NCBI RefSeq assembly: GCF_002795245.1
Contig: NZ_PGVG01000001.1
Coordinates: forward strand, 1 to 64,000
Length of the DNA stretch: 64,000 nucleotides
Source: Bradyrhizobium forestalis
Lineage (GTDB): Bacteria; Pseudomonadota; Alphaproteobacteria; Rhizobiales; Xanthobacteraceae
Reading direction: 5' to 3'
Positions within the stretch are counted from its first letter, which is position 1; every line of letters starts with the position of its first letter. Shown in pieces: positions 16,874 through 25,232 of this stretch. Below the pieces are notes generated by a model. It saw only the letters and a list, made by a program, of their open reading frames with translations. It was not told where the DNA came from and did no database searches. The position numbers and the translations under genes are program-made.

Positions 16874-17676
16874 GATGTCACCAATCCCCAACGCTGGCCG
16901 GTCGCGCGCTCGAGCGGCGCGAGAATCCAGGCGTCCACGATGTACCAGAGCAATCCGAGAATGATCATGCCGAGCAGGATCTCGACGGTCGAGCCGGCGC
17001 GGCGAGCGTCGAACATCATGAAGCCGATACCGGAGGTGCCGACGATCATCTCGACCGCGATCAGCGCGCGCCAGCCATAACCGAGCCCGTTGCGCAGGCC
17101 CGTGATGATGTTGGGAAGCGCGCCCGGCAGCGTCACCTCCCACAGCACGCGCGCACGCGAGGCCCCGAGGCTCAAGGCGGCACGCGCCAGATCGCGCGGC
17201 ACGGATTCGACGCCGAGCACGGTGTTGAGCACGACCGGGAACAGCACGGTGTAGACGATGACGAAGGTCATCGTCGTCAGCCCGAAGCCGAACCAGATCA
17301 ACAGGATCGGCAGCCAGGCGATGTCGCCGATGGCCTGGAAGAACAAGAGCACCGGCCAGCAGATGCGATGCGCCCAACGGCTGGTGCCGATCAGGACGCC
17401 CAAGGGAATGCCGAGCGCCATGCCGACCGCGGCGCCGGTCGCGAGCCGGATCAGGCTGTCCTGGAGATAATCCGGCAGGATGCCCTTGTAGGTGAGCGTG
17501 AAGAACGCGCGCACGACATCGGCCGGGCCCGGGAAGAAAGCGCGTGGAAACAGCCCGGCTTCGCTGACGGCGGTCCACAGCGCCAGCACCGGGATGAAGG
17601 GAATGACGGCGGCGATCCCCGGCCAGCGCCGGGTCAGGCGGGCATAGCCGGCCCAGATTTGCAGCATCAGATTCAT
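16870..17676 (-). CDS. ABC transporter permease (second)
   Basis: A 268-residue inner-membrane permease of the SsuC/TauC/NrtB type. The cytoplasmic EAA-type loop is AALSLGASRARVLWEVTLP followed by GALPNIITGLRNGLGYGWRA. About six membrane segments are visible. It overlaps the first permease by 4 bp upstream and the ATPase by 4 bp downstream. The two permeases resemble each other and probably form a heterodimer. Confidence 0.9.
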   Translation of the reverse strand: MNLMLQIWAGYARLTRRWPGIAAVIPFIPVLALWTAVSEAGLFPRAFFPGPADVVRAFFTLTYKGILPDYLQDSLIRLATGAAVGMALGIPLGVLIGTSRWAHRICWPVLLFFQAIGDIAWLPILLIWFGFGLTTMTFVIVYTVLFPVVLNTVLGVESVPRDLARAALSLGASRARVLWEVTLPGALPNIITGLRNGLGYGWRALIAVEMIVGTSGIGFMMFDARRAGSTVEILLGMIILGLLWYIVDAWILAPLERATGQRWGLVTS

Positions 17677-18494
17677 GCGCGCCTCACCATGCCCCAGCGC
17701 TCGATGGTCGCGCGTTCCAGCGGGACCAGCAGCAGACGGTCGATCAGAAGCCAGAGCACGCCGATCACGATCATGCCGAACACGATCACCTCGGTGCGGT
17801 AGAAGTCGCGTGCGACGAACAGCATGTAGCCGAGGCCGACATTCGTTGCGATCATCTCGGCGGCGATCAGCCCGCGCCAGGCGAAGCCGAGACCCGTCCG
17901 AATGCCGGTGACGATATTGGGCAGCGCGCCCGGCAGCAGCACTTCGGTCAGCAGCGCCCAGCGGCCGGCGCCGAGCGAGGCGGCAGCATTGCGCAGCGTG
18001 TGTGGAATGGTCCTGACGCCGAGCAGGGTGTTGTAGGCGACGACGAAGAACACGGCGTTGAAGATCACGAAGACGATCGCGCCAAAACCGTAGCCGAACC
18101 ACAGCGTCGCGATCGGGATCCAGGCAATGCCGGCGAGCACCGAGAAGAAGCGGAACAGCGGCGTGAGGAAGGCCGCGACCGTCGGGCTGACCCCCATGGC
18201 GATGCCGAGCGGCACGGCGGTTGCGATCCCGATCAATGTACCCAGACCGACACGCAAGAGACTTGCGCCGACATGGGCGAACAGTGTGCCGTCGCGGATC
18301 GAGTCCAGCGCGGCCGCGCCGACCGCACCGACCGAGGGAAACACGCGCGGATTGACGTTGAACAGCGGGACGACGATGGCCCAGATCGCGAGCAGCGCAA
18401 GCAGCGGCGCGACGAACATCGCAGCTCCCACCAGCGAGTTGACGCTGCGGATCAGCCGCGACGATCGGCCCTTCAGACTGCCCGTCACCTGCAT
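17673..18494 (-). CDS. ABC transporter permease (first)
   Basis: A 273-residue permease, first gene of the operon. The EAA-type loop is AAASLGAGRWALLTEVLLP then GALPNIVTGIRTGLGFAWRG. The N-terminal 35 residues include a long hydrophobic start (VGAAMFVAPLLALLAIWAIV). ATG 18494 has GGGAGG just upstream. It forms the membrane channel with the following permease. Two different permeases, rather than a homodimer, is the less common layout in this transporter family. Confidence 0.9.
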   Translation of the reverse strand: MQVTGSLKGRSSRLIRSVNSLVGAAMFVAPLLALLAIWAIVVPLFNVNPRVFPSVGAVGAAALDSIRDGTLFAHVGASLLRVGLGTLIGIATAVPLGIAMGVSPTVAAFLTPLFRFFSVLAGIAWIPIATLWFGYGFGAIVFVIFNAVFFVVAYNTLLGVRTIPHTLRNAAASLGAGRWALLTEVLLPGALPNIVTGIRTGLGFAWRGLIAAEMIATNVGLGYMLFVARDFYRTEVIVFGMIVIGVLWLLIDRLLLVPLERATIERWGMVRRA

Positions 18495-18645
18495 TTGACC
18501 TCCCTGACGCTCAGCTATGCCTGTGCCGGCATTTCACGCTGATCATTTCCGACATCGTAGCCACGTTTCGCGCAATCGCATATCTCCGTCGGTTGCGACC
18601 CTCGCGTTCCCGGGCGGAGCGAGGATCCGGGCCGAGCCCTTCATG

Positions 18646-19467
18646 TCACGGTCCATGGCGCTTTCTCTTGCGCTTGATGCTCGACGTCCTGGTCACGCGG
18701 ACGTCCGATCCGCCCGCTTTACGGGTGGCCGCGGCGCTGGCCGGCTTGCGGTTCGAAAGCTTCAATCGGGTGTAGCCCAGCAGCCGTTCCATCGCTGCAC
18801 GCGCCTTCTCCGGGTTGCCGCTCTCGATGGCTCGCGCCGCCGCCACGTGGTTCGGTAGATTATCCCTGAACCAGCCGCCGGGGCCCCCGACGGCGACGGT
18901 GAAGACGGTGCTCAGGATGGTGTCGATCGCGCCGCGAAAGCCCTGGAGCACCGGATTGTGGGTCGCGTCCAGGATGGCAAGATGGAAAGCCTTGTCGGCT
19001 GCAAGGGCGCTGGCCTGGTCCTTTGCGGTCTGCATCGCAGCCAAGGCCGTGTCGATCCGCCAGCGGTCGTTCCTGGTCGCGCGTTCGGCGGCAAGGGCTG
19101 CGGCGGCAGGTTCGATGATCGAGCGCACCTCCTGGATCGCCAGCAGAAGGTCGCGATCCGGTGCGTCCTGGCCGACGAGCCAGCTCAGCACGTCGCGGTC
19201 GAGCAGGCTCCATTCGTGGCGCGGCAGCACGTGCGTGCCGTGGCGCGGCCGCACGCTGACGAGACCCTTTGCGGCAAGCGTCTTGACGGCCTCGCGTACC
19301 ACGCCGCGCCCCACGCCGAAGCGGGTTTCGAGTTCAGGCTCCGGCGGCAGCGTCGTCCCGACCGGAATGAGATCCTGGGCGATCTCGCGGCCGAGCGTCG
19401 TCAGCACGGCGCGAATGCGGCCGGGCTTGATCGGCTTGTCGACGGGGCTCGGGCGCGCTCTTGCCAC
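18646..19467 (-). CDS. GntR-family (FadR/FCD) regulator
   Basis: A 273-residue regulator. The N-terminal winged helix (about residues 17-80) includes LPPEPELETRFGVGRGVVRE and VKTLAAKGLVSVRPRHGTHV; the C-terminal all-helical FCD domain has the metal/ligand residues in FHLAILDATHNPVL and NHVAAARAIESGN. The tail ends in a very basic stretch (SIKRKRKRHGP). It is divergent from the TRAP transporter, and an 11-bp inverted repeat lies between, so it probably controls both itself and the transporter in response to a sugar acid or organic acid. Confidence 0.88.
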   Translation of the reverse strand: MARARPSPVDKPIKPGRIRAVLTTLGREIAQDLIPVGTTLPPEPELETRFGVGRGVVREAVKTLAAKGLVSVRPRHGTHVLPRHEWSLLDRDVLSWLVGQDAPDRDLLLAIQEVRSIIEPAAAALAAERATRNDRWRIDTALAAMQTAKDQASALAADKAFHLAILDATHNPVLQGFRGAIDTILSTVFTVAVGGPGGWFRDNLPNHVAAARAIESGNPEKARAAMERLLGYTRLKLSNRKPASAAATRKAGGSDVRVTRTSSIKRKRKRHGP

Positions 19468-19906
19468 TCGTGCGTTTCTCCCGTCCGGCCTGTCGCGGCC
19501 GGTTCATTTGTCTTTGGCTGCCACGCCCCGGCAGCTGCACAATCATCCGATGTTTAACATCGGATGTTTGGGTGAGGGCAAGCGCAATTGTCGCAGGTCG
19601 GCTGTGCTGCGTTGCGATATGTGCTGCAGGAGGCCGCGGATCAGGTCGCCTCGTCCAGCGTGCAGATCACGGTGCAGACCACGCCACGCGGCAGGAAGTC
19701 GACGGTTGCCTCGCCGCCCAGCTGAAGCGCAAGTTGCAGTGCAACAGGTCGTGCAGGAGTAGCCCCGCGCCGAAGAGTGCCGCCAGCGCACGCGAAATGA
19801 CTTCCGTCCCGCTGAGGTTTTTCATACGCTTGCCTCTCGCATGCCGCATAGCGGCTGCGCTCACGGCCCGGCGACAGGGCTGGAGCATCAAAAGGGAGGG
19901 GAGACG
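19468..19906. other. Divergent regulatory region between GntR gene and TRAP operon
   Basis: About 440 bp. It contains the strong palindrome at 19544-19566 and must hold both promoters. Short frames crossing it have no recognisable domain. Nothing else was found. Confidence 0.55.
19544..19566. promoter_or_regulatory. Candidate GntR operator
   Basis: Perfect inverted repeat CATCCGATGTT-T-AACATCGGATG with 11-bp arms. It lies 77 bp upstream of the GntR start and about 340 bp upstream of the TRAP binding-protein start. Size and symmetry fit a dimeric FadR-type regulator. No other copy was noticed in the window. Confidence 0.6.
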
Positions 19907-20905
19907 ATGAAGCGAAGGTCATTTCTCGCTGGTATCGGTGCAACCACTGCGGCGGCCACGATCGGCATGCCGTCGATCCTCAGGGCGCAAGCCCCGATCA
20001 CGCTGAACGGTGCGGTCCAGTTCAATGACGACCATGCTTTCAACCGGGCGCTGATCCGGTTCGAGGAGCTGGTGAAGAAATACTACGGCAAGCCCGTCAA
20101 TTTCACCCTGCACAAGAACTCCTCGCTCGGCCTCGAGAAGCAGTATTTCGAGTACATGTCGCAGGGCAAGGCGGTCGATTACGGCATCGTCTCGCCGGCT
20201 CACATGTCGACCTTCGCCAAGGCGGCTCCGTTCATCGATGCGCCCTTCGTGTTCAAGGGCATCGAGCACATGAACAAGGTCGTCGAAGCCAACATCCTGG
20301 CGCCGGTCGCCGACGAGGTCGCGGCCAAGGCCGAGGTCGTTCTGATCGGTTATGCCGGCGGTGGCATCCGCAACATCTTCGCCAACAAGCCGCTCAAGAA
20401 TCTCGCCGATCTTAGGGGGCTCAAGGTTCGCGTGCAGGGAGCGCCGATCTGGTCGAAGACCTTCGCGGCCGTCGGCATGAGCCCGACCGTGATCGCCTAT
20501 AACGAAATCTACAACGCGATCCAGAACGGAGTGATCTCGGCCGGCGAGAACGAGGCGGCGGGCGTCGAGGCGATGAAGTTCTACGAAGTGGCCCCGCATC
20601 TCAGCCTCACCCAGCACGCCGTGTCGATCCGGCCGATCTGCTTCTCGGTAAAGACGCTGAAGACGTTGCCGAAGGATTTGCAGGACGCGATCATGAAGGC
20701 GGGCAAGGAGGCCGGCGATTACGGCCGTCAGCTCGAGTCGAGCGAAGAGGTCGTCAAGCTCGACACGCTCGAGAAGGCCGGCAAGCTCAAGCGCGTTCCT
20801 TTCGAGGAGCGCGACGCGATGAAGAAGCTCGCCGACCCCGTGATGGCCACCTACGCCAAGGAGATCGGCGCGGAAGGTATCTTCGAGAAGATCAACGTCG
20901 TCTGA
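19907..20905 (+). CDS. dctP: TRAP transporter substrate-binding protein (DctP family)
   Basis: A 332-residue periplasmic receptor of a TRAP transporter. The N terminus MKRRSFLAGIGATTAAATIG is a twin-arginine-type signal (RRSFL). The DctP signature region is seen in YFEYMSQGKAVDYGIVSPAH and LADLRGLKVRVQGAPIWSKT, whose Arg normally binds the ligand carboxylate. ATG 19907 follows GGGAGGGGAG. It works with the DctQ and DctM genes downstream, probably importing an organic or sugar acid using the sodium or proton gradient. Confidence 0.9.
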   Translation: MKRRSFLAGIGATTAAATIGMPSILRAQAPITLNGAVQFNDDHAFNRALIRFEELVKKYYGKPVNFTLHKNSSLGLEKQYFEYMSQGKAVDYGIVSPAHMSTFAKAAPFIDAPFVFKGIEHMNKVVEANILAPVADEVAAKAEVVLIGYAGGGIRNIFANKPLKNLADLRGLKVRVQGAPIWSKTFAAVGMSPTVIAYNEIYNAIQNGVISAGENEAAGVEAMKFYEVAPHLSLTQHAVSIRPICFSVKTLKTLPKDLQDAIMKAGKEAGDYGRQLESSEEVVKLDTLEKAGKLKRVPFEERDAMKKLADPVMATYAKEIGAEGIFEKINVV

Positions 20906-20987
20906 GGTCGCTCTGTCCGCCGATGACAGTCCGGGCAGGCCCCGCTTCCTGCCCGGACGTGGCGGATGAGCGCCGTACGGAGCTCCA

Positions 20988-21503
20988 ATGTCCGAAATGC
21001 ATGTCCCGTCCACGCCGTCGCTGTGGCGTCGCGTCACCGCGGCCTATGCGAAACTGCTGGAATTCCTGCTGGCCGCCTGCGTCGGCATCCTCGTTGTCCC
21101 GGTCACGCTGCAAATCATCTCACGCTACACGCCCTTCATTCCGTCCTACATCTGGACGGAGGAAATGGCGCGGTTCCTGTTCATCTGGACGATCATGATC
21201 GGGGCCATGGTCGGTGTGCGGGAGGCGCAGCATTTCGAGGTCGACGTGTGGCCCGACCTGTCGCGGCGGTCGGAGGCCGCGGTGCGGATCATCGCGCGGC
21301 TGGGCGTGCTGGCGCTGGCTCTCGTGTTTGTGTCGGCCGGGATCGAATTCACGCGCTTCGCCTGGAACAGGACGTCGGAGCTGGCCGATCTGCCGCTCTG
21401 GCTGATCCACGTCGCCTGGCCGGCGGCCGGCGTGACGTGGATCGTGTTTGCGGGCGAACAGATACTGGATGAAATGCGCGTTCTGGTCGGGGCACAGCGA
21501 TGA
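20988..21503 (+). CDS. dctQ: TRAP transporter small permease (DctQ)
   Basis: A 171-residue protein with four membrane segments, the standard small subunit. The family hallmark is YIWTEEMARFLFIWTIMIGA followed by GVREAQHFEVDVW. It starts 82 bp after the binding-protein stop and overlaps dctM by 4 bp. It is needed for coupling the receptor to the large permease. Confidence 0.9.
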   Translation: MSEMHVPSTPSLWRRVTAAYAKLLEFLLAACVGILVVPVTLQIISRYTPFIPSYIWTEEMARFLFIWTIMIGAMVGVREAQHFEVDVWPDLSRRSEAAVRIIARLGVLALALVFVSAGIEFTRFAWNRTSELADLPLWLIHVAWPAAGVTWIVFAGEQILDEMRVLVGAQR

Positions 21504-22819
21504 GCGGCACTGTACTTTCTGCCGGACAGGCCGCGATGGTGCTGTTCGGGGTCTTCATCGGTCTGCTGATCGTGCGCGTGCCGGTCGCTTTCGCGCTCGG
21601 CCTTGCCTGTGTGCCGATCCTGCTGATCGAGCCGCGTCTGTCGCTGATGATGCTCGCGCAGGAGACTTTCAATGCGTACAACTCATTCATCCTGCTGGCG
21701 GTCCCGTTCTTCCTGTTGACGGCGAACCTGATGAGCATCGGCGGCATCACCGACCGCCTGGTGGCACTGTCGCGCTCGATGGTCGGGCACTGGCCGGGAT
21801 CGCTGGCGCAAATCAATGTCGTGCTGTCGGTGTTCTTTGCAGGTATCTCGGGCTCATCCACCGCCGATGCGGCGAGCCAGTCCAAGATCTTCATCGATGC
21901 GCAGAACAAGGAAGGTTACGACCTTTCGTTCTCGATCGCCATCACGGCGGTGTCTGCGGTTCTGGCTGTCATCATCCCGCCGTCGATCCTCATGATCGTG
22001 TGGGGTGGGCTGATCTCGACCTCGATTGCGGCGATGTATCTGGCCGGCATCGTGCCGGGCTTGCTCATCGCGGGTGCGCAGATGGCGACGGTGCACATCT
22101 ATGCGGTGCGCCGCGGCTACCCGACCTATCCGAAGGCGACCTGGGTCGAGATGCGAAGCGCCATCTGGCGGTCGATACCGGCCATGATGACGCCGTTCAT
22201 CATCGTCGGCGGCATTCTGCTCGGGTGGTTCACCGCGACCGAGTCCGCCTGCGTCGCGGTGCTTTATTCCGTCGCGCTCTCGACATTCTTCTACCGCGAG
22301 ACAGGTCTGCGTGAATTGTACAAGGCCTTGCTCGATACCGGGCGTCTTGCCGGCGTGGCGCTGTTCTGTGTCGGCACCGCCAGCGCGTTTGGCTGGCTGC
22401 TCGCCTATTACAAGATCCCGCAGGAGCTGCTGGCCAACGTTTCGACATGGGGCATGGGCGTCGTTGCGGCCGGCTTCTTCATCTCCTTCTGCTTCCTGGT
22501 GGTGGGCTGCTTCCTCGACGCCATCCCGGCGATCATCATCGTCGGCACCGTGCTGGAGCCGCTCGCCAAGTCCGTCGATCTCCATCCGGTCCAGTTCGCG
22601 ATCATTTCCATCGTATCGCTGGCCTTTGGGCTGGTGACGCCCCCTTATGGCCTATGCCTGATGATCGCCTGTTCGATCGCCGGCGTGCGGCTGCGCTATG
22701 CCCTGAAGGACACGGTGATCATGCTGATACCGATGCTGCTCGTGCTGGCGGCGGTCATCGTCTGGCCCAGCGTGTCGCTGTTCCTGCCGCGCCTGATCGT
22801 GCCGGAGATGCTCAAATGA
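21500..22819 (+). CDS. dctM: TRAP transporter large permease (DctM)
   Basis: A 439-residue membrane protein with about 12 hydrophobic segments, standard for DctM. The typical VPFFLLTANLMSIGGITDRL and FAGISGSSTADAASQSKIF segments are present; the Gly/Ser-rich loop takes part in ion coupling. It overlaps dctQ by 4 bp and is followed directly by a strong hairpin, so the operon is three genes. Confidence 0.92.
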   Translation: MSGTVLSAGQAAMVLFGVFIGLLIVRVPVAFALGLACVPILLIEPRLSLMMLAQETFNAYNSFILLAVPFFLLTANLMSIGGITDRLVALSRSMVGHWPGSLAQINVVLSVFFAGISGSSTADAASQSKIFIDAQNKEGYDLSFSIAITAVSAVLAVIIPPSILMIVWGGLISTSIAAMYLAGIVPGLLIAGAQMATVHIYAVRRGYPTYPKATWVEMRSAIWRSIPAMMTPFIIVGGILLGWFTATESACVAVLYSVALSTFFYRETGLRELYKALLDTGRLAGVALFCVGTASAFGWLLAYYKIPQELLANVSTWGMGVVAAGFFISFCFLVVGCFLDAIPAIIIVGTVLEPLAKSVDLHPVQFAIISIVSLAFGLVTPPYGLCLMIACSIAGVRLRYALKDTVIMLIPMLLVLAAVIVWPSVSLFLPRLIVPEMLK

Positions 22820-22822
22820 GCG

Positions 22823-22854
22823 TGCGATCCCGCGGCGTCAGCCGCGGGATCGCA
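22823..22854. terminator. Hairpin terminator after the TRAP operon
   Basis: Perfect 14-bp stem TGCGATCCCGCGGC/GCCGCGGGATCGCA with loop GTCA, 3 bp after the dctM stop. It also faces the convergent serine hydrolase gene (stop at 22863). Confidence 0.8.
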
Positions 22855-22862
22855 TCCATCAA

Positions 22863-24137
22863 TTACAGATTGCTCTCGGTAATGGCGGCGTAGACCATGC
22901 TGCGCAGCTCGCGCCGGATCGGGTAGGCGCTCGACGGCAGCACCTGGGTCATGAAGATCGTGATCAGCTCCTCGGCCGGATCGATCCAGAACGAGGTCGT
23001 GGCCGCACCGCCCCAATTGTATTCGCCGGGGCTGCCGGCAATCAGCGTCTCGGCCGGGCGCATGGTCACGGCGAAGCCGAGGCCGAAGCCGATGCCATTA
23101 TAGGCAGCTTCCGAGAACAGCGAGCGCGACACTTCGGGCAGCGCGCGTCCGCCGGGAATGTGGTTGGCGGTCATCAACGCCAGCGTCTTCGGCCCGATCA
23201 GCCTGACGCCGCCGAGCTCGCCGCCGTTGAGCAGCGCGCGGCAGAAGGTGAGATAGTCGGCGACCGTCGAGCAGAGGCCGCCGCCGCCCGAGATGAAGGA
23301 GGGCGGTGACAGGAACGAGCTCGTCGTCGGATCGTCCTGCAGCGTGATGCCCTCGCGGCGCTGGCCGGCATGGAAGGTCATGCCGCCGCCGGGGTCCGCC
23401 GAGTAGCAGGCCGCAAAGCGATGCGCCTTGGAGGCCGGCACGTGGAAATCGGTGTCGTTCATGCCGAGCGGATCGAGAATGCGCTGCTTCAGAAACTGTT
23501 CGAACGGCATCCCCGAAATCTTGCCGATGAGGTAGCCGAGCACGTCGGTCGCGACCGAGTAGTTCCAGGCCTCGCCCGGCGAGAATTCCAGTGGAACCTT
23601 GGCGAGGCCCTCGATCATGGTCTGGAGCGTACCTGATTTCTCGACCTCGCCGATCTTCTCACTGCGATAGGCGGCATCGACGTTGGAGCGCTGCTGGAAG
23701 CCGTACGTTAACCCGGACGTGTGGCGCAGGAGGTCGACGATCAGCATTGGCCGGGACGGCGGCCGCGTCAGGAAGGCCGGGTAGGTGCCGGCGACGAATA
23801 CGCCGAGATCCTTCCATTCCGGAATGTATTTAGCCACGGGCTCATCGATCGCGACGAGGCCTTCCTCCACCAGCATCATGAAGGCGACGCTGGTGAGCGG
23901 CTTGGTCATGGAATAGATGCGGTAGATGGTGTCGTCCTTGACCGGGACCTTGCGCTCGACGTCGGCGAAGCCCTGCACCGAGCTGTGGGCGATCTTGCCT
24001 CGGCGATAGACCAGGAGCTGCGTGCCCGGGAAACGGCCGGCATCGATGTACCGGCGCCTGAGATGCGCATCGACGCGGTCGAGCGCGGCCTTGGACATGC
24101 CGACGGATTCGGGCGAGGCGGGGGTGGGGGCGAGCAT
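22863..24137 (-). CDS. Beta-lactamase-fold serine hydrolase (family VIII esterase type)
   Basis: A 424-residue protein of the serine beta-lactamase/transpeptidase-like family. The nucleophile motif SxxK is YSMTKPL, the second motif Y-x-x is WNYSVATDVLG, and the third region is GEYNWGGAATTSFWIDP, where WGG stands in for KTG. This set is typical of family VIII carboxylesterases rather than true class C beta-lactamases. There is no clear signal peptide, so it is probably cytoplasmic. Natural ester substrate unknown. Confidence 0.85.
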   Translation of the reverse strand: MLAPTPASPESVGMSKAALDRVDAHLRRRYIDAGRFPGTQLLVYRRGKIAHSSVQGFADVERKVPVKDDTIYRIYSMTKPLTSVAFMMLVEEGLVAIDEPVAKYIPEWKDLGVFVAGTYPAFLTRPPSRPMLIVDLLRHTSGLTYGFQQRSNVDAAYRSEKIGEVEKSGTLQTMIEGLAKVPLEFSPGEAWNYSVATDVLGYLIGKISGMPFEQFLKQRILDPLGMNDTDFHVPASKAHRFAACYSADPGGGMTFHAGQRREGITLQDDPTTSSFLSPPSFISGGGGLCSTVADYLTFCRALLNGGELGGVRLIGPKTLALMTANHIPGGRALPEVSRSLFSEAAYNGIGFGLGFAVTMRPAETLIAGSPGEYNWGGAATTSFWIDPAEELITIFMTQVLPSSAYPIRRELRSMVYAAITESNL

Positions 24138-24301
24138 CAGTTCCTCCGGGGCTTTTTGTCAGAAAGTTGATACCGAAATGGCGGCCCCATTCCAAGTCGG
24201 TTGCGCTTAACGAGGCCGGGCCGGTTGGTGTAGACTCAACCTTGGAATGCCTCCAAGGAGCCCGCCTGGGCCAACGAGAAGAACGTGAGGGCAAACGCAC
24301 C

Positions 24302-25219
24302 ATGACCCAGTTCAATGAGACCGAACTCACCGAAGCCGTCATCAAGAGCTTCGACCAGACGCCGAACCCGCGTGCGAAATTCCTGCTCCAGGAACTGGTG
24401 AAGTCGCTGCACGATTACGTGAGCAAGACCGATCTCACCTTCGAAGAATGGGAATACGCCGTCGATTTCCTGACCCGGACCGGGCAGAAATGCACCGACA
24501 CCCGCCAGGAGTTCATTCTCTTGTCCGACGTGCTCGGCGTCTCCATGCTGGTGGATGCCGTCAATCACCGCGACCGCGAGGGCGCCACGGAGACCACGGT
24601 GCTCGGCCCGTTCTATGTCGGTGAGCACAAGGTGACCGCGCACGGCACCGACATCTCGCCGAATAATCAGACGGGCGAACGCATGTTCGTGCAGAGCCGC
24701 GTCACCGATCTCAAGGGCAAGCCGCTCGCCGGCGTTCCCGTCGATGTCTGGCATGCCGATGACGACGGCTTCTATGATTCCCAGAAGCCGAACTATGACG
24801 AGGTCGGCGCCTCGGCGCGCGCGCGCTTCATCACCGATAGCGACGGCCGCTTCTTCTTCCGCACCATCCTGCCGTGCAGTTACCCGATCCCGACCGACGG
24901 TCCCGTTGGGGAGATGATTGTGCAGACCAACCGCCATCCGATGCGTCCGGCGCATGTGCACTTCCTGGTCAACGCGAAGGGCTATGAGCCGTTGATCACC
25001 CACGTCTTCATGGATGGCGACAAATATCTCGATTCCGACGTGGTGTTCGGCGTCAAGGACGACCTCGTCGCCAAGGTCGAGCCGCGCAACGAGCCGGCGA
25101 TGCCTGACGGCACCAAGACGAGCGGGCGGTGGCACCTGATGACCTACGAATTCCACCTCAAGCCGGGTGGCGGCATGGCGCCGAAGCCGCTGGGGGTGAA
25201 GGCGGCGGAGCCGGCGTGA
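24302..25219 (+). CDS. Intradiol ring-cleavage dioxygenase (hydroxyquinol/catechol 1,2-dioxygenase type)
   Basis: A 305-residue non-heme iron(III) dioxygenase that opens an aromatic ring between two hydroxyls. The N-terminal dimerisation domain is followed by the catalytic domain with VDVWHADDDGFYDSQ (first Tyr ligand), LPCSYPIPTDGPVG (second Tyr) and MRPAHVHFLV (the two His ligands). The GFYDSQ and SYPIP pattern is closest to hydroxyquinol 1,2-dioxygenases. ATG 24302 gives a normal N terminus. It has no other ring-degradation gene next to it. Confidence 0.85.
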   Translation: MTQFNETELTEAVIKSFDQTPNPRAKFLLQELVKSLHDYVSKTDLTFEEWEYAVDFLTRTGQKCTDTRQEFILLSDVLGVSMLVDAVNHRDREGATETTVLGPFYVGEHKVTAHGTDISPNNQTGERMFVQSRVTDLKGKPLAGVPVDVWHADDDGFYDSQKPNYDEVGASARARFITDSDGRFFFRTILPCSYPIPTDGPVGEMIVQTNRHPMRPAHVHFLVNAKGYEPLITHVFMDGDKYLDSDVVFGVKDDLVAKVEPRNEPAMPDGTKTSGRWHLMTYEFHLKPGGGMAPKPLGVKAAEPA

Positions 25220-25232
25220 TCCGGCCTTACGG

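Noticed and set aside
22863..24137. Class C beta-lactamase (antibiotic resistance)
   Set aside because: The third motif is WGG rather than KTG, the second is YSV, and there is no export signal; family VIII esterase is the better reading.
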